This document shows positions 52,729 to 58,607 of a stretch of DNA of 58,607 nucleotides, in pieces. The translations under genes and the position numbers were made by a program. Where the stretch lies: contig NZ_JQKD01000039.1 in the NCBI RefSeq assembly GCF_000745855.1, positions 1 to 58,607 of the forward strand, given 5' to 3'. How positions within the stretch are numbered: position 1 is the stretch's first letter; every line of letters begins with the position of its first letter. This stretch comes from Xenophilus azovorans DSM 13620. GTDB lineage: Bacteria; Pseudomonadota; Gammaproteobacteria; Burkholderiales; Burkholderiaceae_C. The notes beneath the pieces were generated by a model. That model did not search any database and was not told the DNA's origin. It saw nothing but the letters and a program-made list of their open reading frames with translations.

Positions 52729-53601
52729 ATGAACACCGGCAGCCCGACCCCGGCCGTCTACGGCGAATCGGAGCGCCCGCCGCGCGGCGACTACGCCCGC
52801 GGCGGCCAGGTGCAGGCGGACTACACCTGCCCGCAGGACTACGCGAGCTACACGGACGCCGACCACGACACCTACCGGCGCCTGTACGAGCGCCAGGCGG
52901 CGCAACTGCCGGGGCTGGCCTGCGACGCCTTCATCGCGGCGCTGCCCTCGCTCGGCGTCAAGGACCGCATCCCGCGCTTCGAGGACATCAACGCGCGGCT
53001 GCGGCAGGCGACGGGCTGGGAGATCGTGGCCGTGCCCGGGCTGATCCCCGAGCTGCCCTTCTTCCAGTTGCTGGCGAACCGCAGGTTCCCCGTCACCGAC
53101 TGGATCCGCCGGCCCGAGGAGTTCGACTACATCGTCGAGCCCGACGTGTTCCACGACTTGTTCGGCCACGTGCCGATGCTGTTCGACCCGACCTTCGCCG
53201 ACTACGTGCAGCGCTACGGCGAGGGCGGCATCAAGGCCCACCACCTGGGCGCCGGCGAGAAGCTGGCGCGCCTGTACTGGTACACGGTGGAGTTCGGCCT
53301 GATCCGCCAGCCGCAGGGCCTGCGCGCCTACGGCGCCGGCATCCTCAGCTCGGTCGGCGAGCTGCAGCATGCGGTGCGCAGCCCGCAGCCGCACCGCCTG
53401 CCGCTGGACCTGGTGCGCACCATGCGCTCGCGCTACAAGATCGACAGCTACCAGAGCACCTACTTCGTCATCGACAGCTTCGACCAGCTGTTCGACATGA
53501 CGGCGCCGGACTTCGCGCCGCTGTACGAGCGGCTGAAGTCCGAGCCGGACATCGAGGCCGGCGCGCTGCTGCCCGGCGAGCGCAGCCTGGGGCTGGGCTG
53601 A
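52729..53601 (+). CDS. phhA: Phenylalanine 4-monooxygenase
   Basis: This 290-residue enzyme hydroxylates phenylalanine to tyrosine with tetrahydrobiopterin and O2. Iron ligands are the two His of FHDLFGHVPMLF and Glu of YWYTVEFGLIRQ. VPGLIPELPFFQLLANRRFPVTDWIRRPEEFDY precedes them, as in other bacterial PhhA. Together with HppD it forms the start of the homogentisate route; homogentisate dioxygenase and later steps are not in this window. A short extra N-terminal part (about 30 residues) is seen in Burkholderiales forms. Confidence 0.96.
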   Translation: MNTGSPTPAVYGESERPPRGDYARGGQVQADYTCPQDYASYTDADHDTYRRLYERQAAQLPGLACDAFIAALPSLGVKDRIPRFEDINARLRQATGWEIVAVPGLIPELPFFQLLANRRFPVTDWIRRPEEFDYIVEPDVFHDLFGHVPMLFDPTFADYVQRYGEGGIKAHHLGAGEKLARLYWYTVEFGLIRQPQGLRAYGAGILSSVGELQHAVRSPQPHRLPLDLVRTMRSRYKIDSYQSTYFVIDSFDQLFDMTAPDFAPLYERLKSEPDIEAGALLPGERSLGLG

Positions 53602-53622
53602 GGCCCTGGCCGCCGCGCGCGA

Positions 53623-55827
53623 TCAGAACCGGTACTTCATCGTCAGGCTGGCCCGGCGCGGCTCCATGTAGGTGAGCTGGCCGTAGGCCTGGAACGTGTC
53701 GTAGTGCTTCTTGTCCGTCGCGTTCTCGATGTTGAGCTGGGCGGACAGGCGGTCGTTGAAGTCGTAGCGCGCCATCAGGTTGACCAGGGCGAAGGCGCCC
53801 TGGTCCACACGCTGGGTCAGCCCGAGCGGATTGGCGGCGTTCCCGTAGGTGCTGCTCTGCCAGCTCACGCCGCCGCCCAGGGTCAGGCCGCTCAGCGCAC
53901 CCGACAGGCGGTAGGTCGTGAACAGCCGCAGCGTCTTGCGCGGATAGATCGTGTTCACGTCCTGGCGGTCCGCGTCCTTGAGACTGAACTGCGTGTAGCC
54001 GGCATTGAGGTTCCAGCCGCGCGCCAGTTCGCCTGACACCTCCAGCTCGAAGCCCTTGCTGGTGGCGCCGTTGGAGGCGCGGTAGACCGCCTCGGGCAGG
54101 CCGCCAAGGCCGGGGATGGTCTCGCCCGTCTCGACCGCCAGGTTTTGCTGCTTGATGCGGAACACCGCGGCCGAGGCGTTCAGGCGGCCGTCGAAGAACT
54201 CGCCCTTGACGCCGACCTCCGTGCTCTTGCCCTTGATCGGCTCGATGTAGGTGCCGTTGATGTCGCGCGCGTTCTGCGGCTGGAAGATGTCGGTGTAGCT
54301 GGCGTAGACCGACAGTTCCTTGCTGACGTCGAACACCAGGCCGGCATAGGGCGTGACCTCGCTGCCGTATTTCAGCCGGTAGGGGTTGCTGTAGACATCG
54401 TCGCCGCGCCGCTGGTAGTTGGTCACGCGTGCGCCGAGGATCAGCTTGAGCGGATCGGCCAGGCTCAGGCGTGCCGCGCCGTACACCGCCTCCTGCCGCG
54501 TGTAGCTCTTGCCGTAGTACGACAGGCCGCTCCAGACGGGCTCGGGGTAGTCGGCACCCAGCAGGTTGAAGTTGCCGAGCGCCACGAAGGAGTTGGTCAG
54601 CGCCGAGCGGCTGTAGGCGTTGAACTTCTGCGTGGAACTCGCATAGCCGAAGGCTGCCTCGTGCTCGCGGCCGAACAGGCGGAAGCCGCCGCTGCCCTGC
54701 ACGCTGAAGTCGTGCTGGCGCGTGCGCACGTCGTAGGAGGCCGGGAAGGCGAACATGCCTTCGCCCGTGAGCAGGCTGGGATAGCCCGAGGCGTAGGACA
54801 GGTACGAGTCGGCCTTGCGGTCGCCGTGGTTGTAGCTGAGCTTGAGCTTCCAGTCGTTGGCGAAGCGGTGCTCCAGCGAGAGGAAGTAGGTGTTGTAGGC
54901 CGTGTTCCAGCGCGTCCAGCTGGCAGTGGTGGACTTGGAGCGGTCCCAGTTGGCGAAGACGCCCTCGGCGTACCAGACCGGCAGGCCGCCCCACATCGGC
55001 CCGTTCGAGTCGGTCTTCTGCCGGCTGACGCCGGCCGTCAGCAGCGTGCGCGGGCCGATGTCCGCCTCGAAGGCGGCCAGGAAGGTGCCGTTCTCCTTGC
55101 TCAGCCGATCGATGTAGCTGTCGGCCTTGGCGTATTCGCCGACCACCCGCGCGCGCACCGTGCCGGCCTGGTTGAGCGGCGTGCTGAGGTCGAACAGGCC
55201 GCGGCGCTCGTTCCAGGAGCCGACGCCCAGCTCCACGTTGCCGGTGAAGACCTTGCTGCTGGCGCGCTTGCGCACCAGGTTGATGGCCGCCGACGGATCG
55301 CCCGCGCCGGTGGTCAGGCCGGTGGCGCCGCGCACCACCTCGACGCGGTCGTACATGGCCAGGCTGGTGAAGATCTCGCCCGAACTCCACGGCTGCTCCC
55401 AGGTGGTCGGCACGCCGTCGATCAGCAGGTTGTTGATGTTGAAGCCACGCGCCGTGAACTGCCCGCGGCTGGTCTCGTACTGGTTGAGGTACACGCCCGT
55501 GGTGTTGCGCACCACGTCCGAGATGGTCTGCATGCCCTGGTCCTCGATGCGCTGCTGCGTCACCACCGACACGGACTGCGGCGTCTCGCGCAGGCTCAGG
55601 CCCAGCGGCGTGGCCGTGCGCGACGGGCCGGGCGTGGTGTACGAGCCCGTGCCCTCGGTGGTCTCGCTCTGCCCGGCGGCCTCCACCTGGACGGCAGGCA
55701 GGGTGTCGGTGGCGGCGGCGGCCTGGGCCATCGCCAGGGCGGGGATGGCCATCGCGATGCCGGCGGCCAGCGCCTTCAGCGCGGCAGGCGCCGCGGCGTG
55801 CGGCAGTGTGTGGACCCTCTTCTTCAT
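53623..55827 (-). CDS. TonB-dependent siderophore receptor
   Basis: This 734-residue outer-membrane receptor has a signal peptide (ALAAGIAMAIPALAMAQA), a plug domain from about residue 60 with LRETPQSVSVVTQQRIEDQGMQTISDVVRNTTGV, FTARGFNINNLLIDGVPT and DRVEVVRGATGL, and a C-terminal beta-barrel ending in LTMKYRF with terminal Phe. The family (FhuE/FecA-like, ferric hydroxamate or catecholate) imports ferric siderophores. No siderophore synthesis genes are nearby, so it may take up a foreign siderophore. A Fur-like box lies upstream. The stop is 21 bp from convergent phhA. Confidence 0.93.
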   Translation of the reverse strand: MKKRVHTLPHAAAPAALKALAAGIAMAIPALAMAQAAAATDTLPAVQVEAAGQSETTEGTGSYTTPGPSRTATPLGLSLRETPQSVSVVTQQRIEDQGMQTISDVVRNTTGVYLNQYETSRGQFTARGFNINNLLIDGVPTTWEQPWSSGEIFTSLAMYDRVEVVRGATGLTTGAGDPSAAINLVRKRASSKVFTGNVELGVGSWNERRGLFDLSTPLNQAGTVRARVVGEYAKADSYIDRLSKENGTFLAAFEADIGPRTLLTAGVSRQKTDSNGPMWGGLPVWYAEGVFANWDRSKSTTASWTRWNTAYNTYFLSLEHRFANDWKLKLSYNHGDRKADSYLSYASGYPSLLTGEGMFAFPASYDVRTRQHDFSVQGSGGFRLFGREHEAAFGYASSTQKFNAYSRSALTNSFVALGNFNLLGADYPEPVWSGLSYYGKSYTRQEAVYGAARLSLADPLKLILGARVTNYQRRGDDVYSNPYRLKYGSEVTPYAGLVFDVSKELSVYASYTDIFQPQNARDINGTYIEPIKGKSTEVGVKGEFFDGRLNASAAVFRIKQQNLAVETGETIPGLGGLPEAVYRASNGATSKGFELEVSGELARGWNLNAGYTQFSLKDADRQDVNTIYPRKTLRLFTTYRLSGALSGLTLGGGVSWQSSTYGNAANPLGLTQRVDQGAFALVNLMARYDFNDRLSAQLNIENATDKKHYDTFQAYGQLTYMEPRRASLTMKYRF

Positions 55828-55906
55828 TGCGGCTGTTCTGCGGTGTGGTGGATGTGGAAACGGAAGGCCGCCCCCTCTGCAAGGCAGAAAGAGCGGCCAT
55901 GTGAAC

Positions 55907-55931
55907 TAATTGTAAATGATAGTGATTTTTA
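55907..55931 (-). promoter_or_regulatory. Fur-like box upstream of the TonB receptor
   Basis: Read on the minus strand, TCACTATCATTTACAATTA matches the pattern of Fur sites (repeats of NAT(A/T)AT in an A+T-rich setting). It lies about 80 bp upstream of the receptor start, within the only A+T-rich region of this part. Fur would repress the receptor in iron-replete cells. The match is approximate. Confidence 0.65.
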
Positions 55932-55936
55932 TTTGA

Positions 55937-55982
55937 AAAGAAACAAAAAAAGAGATCCGCTGCCATGGGACAACGGATCTCT
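55937..55982 (-). terminator. Rho-independent terminator downstream of metY
   Basis: On the minus strand the stem AGAGATCCG (plus 55974-55982) and CGGATCTCT (plus 55951-55959), with a 14-base loop, is followed by TTTTTTGTTTCTTTTC. This is a textbook terminator for the leftward metY gene. It also insulates the receptor promoter, which starts just after it. Confidence 0.9.
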
Positions 55983-56068
55983 TCCGGGCCAGGCGGCCGG
56001 CGGCCGCCGTGGCGATGCGATCTACCCGCGCGCCGGCGAAGGCGGCATGGCGGTGGCCTGCGGCACGC

Positions 56069-57358
56069 TCAGCGGCCGGCCGCGGCCAGCGCCTGGTCCA
56101 GGTCGGCCAGCAGGTCGTCGATGTGCTCGATGCCGACGCACAGGCGCACCGTCTCCTCGCTCACGCCGGCCTTGGCCAGTTCCTCGGGCGAGAGCTGGCG
56201 GTGCGTGGTGGAGGCCGGATGCGTGGCCAGCGAGCGCACGTCGCCGATGTTGACCAGCCGGGTGAAGAGCTGCAGCGCGTCGAGGAACTTCGCCCCCTCC
56301 GCCCGGCCGCCACCGATGCCGAAGGTCAGCAGCCCGCTCGCGCGGCCGCCCATGTACTTCTTCGCCAGTGCATGGTCCGGGTGGTCTTCCAGGCCGGCGT
56401 AGTTGACCCACCGCACCGCCGGGTGGGCCTTCAGATGGCGGGCCACGCGCAGCGTGTTGTCGCAGATGCGGTCCATGCGCAGCGCCAGCGTCTCGATGCC
56501 CTGCAGGATCAGGAAGGCGTTGAAGGGCGAGATCGCGCCGCCCGTGTTGCGCAGCGGCACCACGCGGGCGCGGCCGATGTAGGCCGCCGGGCCCAGCGCC
56601 TCGGTGTAGACCACGCCGTGGTAGCTCACGTCGGGCTCGTTGAGGCGGCGGAAGCGCTCCTTGTGCTGGGCCCAGGGGAACTTGCCCGAGTCGACGATGG
56701 CACCGCCCACGCTGGTGCCGTGGCCGCCCAGGTACTTGGTGAGCGAGTGCACGACGATGTCGGCGCCGTGCTCGATGGGGCGCAGGAGGTAGGGCGAGGG
56801 CACCGTGTTGTCCACGATCAGCGGCACGCCGTGCTGGTGCGCGATGGCGGCGATGGCGGCGATGTCCGTGATGTTGCCGGCCGGGTTGCCCAGCGACTCG
56901 ACGAACACCGCCTTGGTGCGCTCGTCGATCAGCTTGCCGAAGCTGGCCGGGTCGCGGTGGTCGGCGAAGCGCACGTGGATGCCGAACTGCGGCAGCGTGT
57001 GCGCGAACAGGTTGTAGGTGCCGCCGTACAGCGCCGTGCTGCTGACGATGTTGTCGCCCGCCTCCGTGATGGTCTGGATGGCATAGGTGATCGCCATCTG
57101 CCCCGAGGCCAGCGCCAGCGCGGCGATGCCGCCCTCCAGCGCAGCCACGCGCTGCTCCAGCACGTCCTGCGTGGGGTTCATGATGCGCGTGTAGATGTTG
57201 CCCGGCACCTTCAGGTCGAACAGGTCGGCGCCGTGCTGCGCGCTGTCGAAGGCATAGGCCACCGTCTGGTAGATCGGCGGCACGACGGCCTTGGTGGTCG
57301 GCTCGGGCGAGTAGCCGGCGTGCACCGACCGGGTTTCGAATTTCCAGTTCTCGGACAT
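56069..57358 (-). CDS. metY: O-acetylhomoserine aminocarboxypropyltransferase (sulfhydrylase)
   Basis: This 429-residue PLP enzyme makes homocysteine from O-acetylhomoserine and sulfide. It starts [47 protein letters not shown], the family opening, and has the PLP lysine in [15 protein letters not shown]. Length (about 430) fits MetY rather than the shorter MetZ. ATG 57358 is preceded by AAAGGC; the ATG at 57373 is less likely. A terminator follows it. The upstream gene encodes a coiled-coil DNA-binding protein 89 bp away on the same strand. Confidence 0.95.
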   Translation of the reverse strand: MSENWKFETRSVHAGYSPEPTTKAVVPPIYQTVAYAFDSAQHGADLFDLKVPGNIYTRIMNPTQDVLEQRVAALEGGIAALALASGQMAITYAIQTITEAGDNIVSSTALYGGTYNLFAHTLPQFGIHVRFADHRDPASFGKLIDERTKAVFVESLGNPAGNITDIAAIAAIAHQHGVPLIVDNTVPSPYLLRPIEHGADIVVHSLTKYLGGHGTSVGGAIVDSGKFPWAQHKERFRRLNEPDVSYHGVVYTEALGPAAYIGRARVVPLRNTGGAISPFNAFLILQGIETLALRMDRICDNTLRVARHLKAHPAVRWVNYAGLEDHPDHALAKKYMGGRASGLLTFGIGGGRAEGAKFLDALQLFTRLVNIGDVRSLATHPASTTHRQLSPEELAKAGVSEETVRLCVGIEHIDDLLADLDQALAAAGR

Positions 57359-57447
57359 GGGAAAGCCTTTCACTTTCTAGCTATCGGAAAGAGAAGAACG
57401 GGGCCCGCGCCACGCGGCTCGGCCCCGCACCGCGCAGCGGCCCGCCT

Positions 57448-57900
57448 TCAGCGGCCTTGCGCCAGTTGCTCCAGCGCCGCGCGGCGGCCGAGCGTACGCG
57501 CCTCGACCAGCCGCTGCAGTTGCTCCGGCTTCGGCCGCGACTTGCCTTGTTCCCAGAGGTAGATCGTCGCGCCGCTCATGCCCACCAGCCGGCCGTAGTC
57601 GGCCGCCGACAGGCCCAGCTTGGCACGGTGCGCAGCCAGGCGCGCCGCGCTGAAGCGCCGCGGCGTTCCCTCCGTCGCGCCGCCGCCGCCACCGCTGGCG
57701 GCCGAGGCGCGCGAGGCGTTGGCCACCTGCCGATGCGCCTGCTTGAGCTGCCTGTGCAGATCGGCGACCTCCCGCCGCAACTGCGCGATCGCGCTGCGGT
57801 GCTGCGTGCTCGCCCGCTTGAGACTCTCGAGCTCCGCGCGGACTTCCTTGCGCGCCACGCGCGCGATCTCGGATTTGAGAACAGATGCGATGTTGGCCAT
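57448..57900 (-). CDS. DNA-binding protein with N-terminal coiled coil and XRE-like helix-turn-helix
   Basis: The 150-residue protein has a coiled coil at residues about 5-65 (VLKSEIARVARKEVRAELESLKR, AIAQLRREVADLHRQLKQAHRQ), a Gly/Ser-rich linker with GGGGG, and an XRE-like helix-turn-helix near the C-terminus (RLAAHRAKLGLSAADYGRLVGMSGATIYLWEQGKSRPKPEQLQRLVEARTLGRRAAL). The last 40 residues resemble the DNA-binding part of bacterial nucleoid or phasin-type regulators. Function is unknown. It starts at ATG 57900, before a short gap that leads to an IS-associated scar. Confidence 0.8.
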   Translation of the reverse strand: MANIASVLKSEIARVARKEVRAELESLKRASTQHRSAIAQLRREVADLHRQLKQAHRQVANASRASAASGGGGGATEGTPRRFSAARLAAHRAKLGLSAADYGRLVGMSGATIYLWEQGKSRPKPEQLQRLVEARTLGRRAALEQLAQGR

Positions 57901-58007
57901 AGGGGGCCATTTTGGCTTGATTGCCGGAGAAGCCGGCACGACCCGGCCAAGTGCCTGCGCCATGTTCGAGACGAACGAGCAAGAAAACGCCCCGGGAGCC
58001 GAAGCGC

Positions 58008-58136
58008 CTAGGGCGTTGATTTCACTGCTGATCTGCCGGAGGCAGAGCCGGCCACCACCGTCGCCAGCATCGCCCGGCGCCCGTCCAGGCGCCAGTCGCG
58101 CAGCTGGCGCAGCACCATGACGTCGAGGTTCTCCAT
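58008..58136 (-). pseudogene. XdhC-family protein, N-terminal stub
   Basis: About 30 codons from ATG 58136 read MENLDVMVLRQLRDWRLDGRRAMLATVV, the start typical of XdhC/CoxI proteins that insert molybdenum cofactor into xanthine dehydrogenase-type enzymes. The rest of the protein, including the GSSPRP region, is missing: the frame continues as unrelated sequence to a stop at 58008. The break is near 58050. The gene is not functional. The assignment rests on a short but characteristic segment. Confidence 0.6.
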
Positions 58137-58162
58137 GCTCAGCGCTCAGGCTGGCGACGGAC

Positions 58163-58251
58163 TCAACGGTTGTCTGCCGCTGCGGGATTGCTGCCCCATG
58201 GATTGCCGTCGCCCGCACCGCCGTAGGGATTGAACTCCGCGCCTCCTCCGC
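58163..58251 (-). pseudogene. C-terminal end of an unknown gene, cut off by IS21
   Basis: About 28 codons encode a Gly/Asn/Pro-rich tail (GGGAEFNPYGGAGDG, then NPWGSNPAAADNR) ending in a stop at 58163, 26 bp before the start of the XdhC stub and on the same strand. The frame reads into the IS21 end at 58252, so the original gene was interrupted there. The pattern suggests it preceded xdhC in an operon. Coding is inferred from position and frame only. Confidence 0.45.
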
Positions 58252-58607
58252 TGTTGATTTCCATCCAGAACTGACCCACTTGGCCCGGTAATTTCCATCC
58301 AAATCTGACCCACGTAAGAACCCTAACCTGCTGCTTTTGGTGGCAGGAGCAATAGGAGTGATTGACGTGGCGACACTGAGTGTCATCAGACGTTGGGCCT
58401 TGCGCGAGCAACTGTCCATCCGCGAGATAGCCCGGCGCACGGGCCTGTCTCGCAATACCATCAAGAAGTATCTGCGCGCGGAGGCGGCCGAGCCGCGCTA
58501 TGCCAAGCGTGTGAGTCCGAGCAAGCTTGACCCCTATGCCGAGAAGCTCTCGGCCTGGCTCAAGAGCGAAGCATCCAGGTCTCGCAAGCAGCGGCGCACC
58601 CTCAAGC
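58252..58607 (+). mobile_element. Left end of an IS21-family insertion sequence
   Basis: The element starts with TGT at 58252. Two terminal repeats follow: ATTTCCATCCAGAACTGACCCAC (58257-58279) and ATTTCCATCCAAATCTGACCCAC (58291-58313), the multiple terminal binding sites typical of IS21. istA begins at 58358. The element extends beyond the window, so the other end and the target duplication cannot be seen. Confidence 0.88.
58358..58607 (+). CDS. istA: IS21 family transposase IstA, N-terminal part
   Basis: The first 83 codons are present and run off the window edge. They encode VIDVATLSVIRRWALREQLSIREIARRTGLSRNTIKKYLR, the IS21 IstA N-terminal helix-turn-helix that binds the terminal repeats, then AKRVSPSKLDPYAEKLSAWLKSEASR. 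The GTG start at 58358 has GCAGGAGC upstream; the GTG at 58367 is an alternative. IstA is the transposase and needs the IstB ATPase helper, which should follow outside the window. Confidence 0.92.
   Translation, partial: MIDVATLSVIRRWALREQLSIREIARRTGLSRNTIKKYLRAEAAEPRYAKRVSPSKLDPYAEKLSAWLKSEASRSRKQRRTLK

Overview
The window (about 58.6 kb, G+C roughly 70%) looks like chromosome of a betaproteobacterium of the order Burkholderiales, most likely family Comamonadaceae. The main reasons are the corC-lnt-glyQ-glyS-gmhB-plsC gene order, Bug-type solute-binding proteins with a TctAB transporter, a NodIJ-like exporter, purT, and dispersed palindromic intergenic repeats of a kind common in that family. 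Species is not assignable from sequence alone. Both ends lie inside insertion sequences (IS66 on the left, IS21 on the right), as expected of a draft contig that breaks at repeats.

Layout. 1-825: end of an IS66 element that cuts off an opgB-like gene. 926-6000: acyl-CoA-binding protein, then a leftward block of YchJ-like protein, acyl-CoA dehydrogenase, M20 carboxypeptidase, thiolase and carbonic anhydrase. 6067-10031: a MerR regulator divergent from a metallo-beta-lactamase-fold hydrolase with an 8-2-8 palindrome between them, an LRR/kinase-like hybrid, and an SDR. 10045-16830: coaX, rhodanese, a DctPQM TRAP operon with an enlarged DctM, and glutathione reductase. 16973-22487: a LysR regulator divergent from an ABC uptake operon ending in a LOG-like gene. 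22599-28440: enoyl-CoA hydratase, AMP nucleosidase, an exported amidohydrolase, and an ArsR-like regulator divergent from a P450/ABM gene pair. 28536-33209: NodIJ-like exporter, a small ABM-like protein, purT, and a second acyl-CoA dehydrogenase. 33206-37769: a LysR regulator divergent from a CoA-transferase/DUF1254/Bug-protein operon. 37828-41976: small proteins, a Bug protein, and tctB-tctA. 42013-50022: the leftward housekeeping cluster corC-lnt-glyQ-glyS-gmhB-plsC-ygjP, split between lnt and glyQ by a MITE-like palindrome. 50101-57900: GNAT protein, an Lrp regulator divergent from hppD-phhA (phenylalanine/tyrosine breakdown), a TonB-dependent receptor with a Fur-like box, metY with a clear terminator, and a coiled-coil DNA-binding protein. 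58008-58607: an xdhC stub, a truncated gene end, and the left end of an IS21 element.

Functionally the region is a metabolic and transport landscape: uptake systems for organic acids and other small molecules (TRAP, TTT/Bug, ABC), acyl-CoA catabolism, aromatic amino acid catabolism and iron uptake, alongside envelope and translation genes. No CRISPR array, rRNA or tRNA gene was seen. The items that depart most from expectation are the P450 that lacks the I-helix threonine and is paired with an ABM protein, the LRR-kinase hybrid with a degenerate catalytic loop, GmhB with Asn in place of the second catalytic Asp, the DctM with a long low-complexity insert, and the TA-flanked palindromic element that abuts the lnt stop codon.
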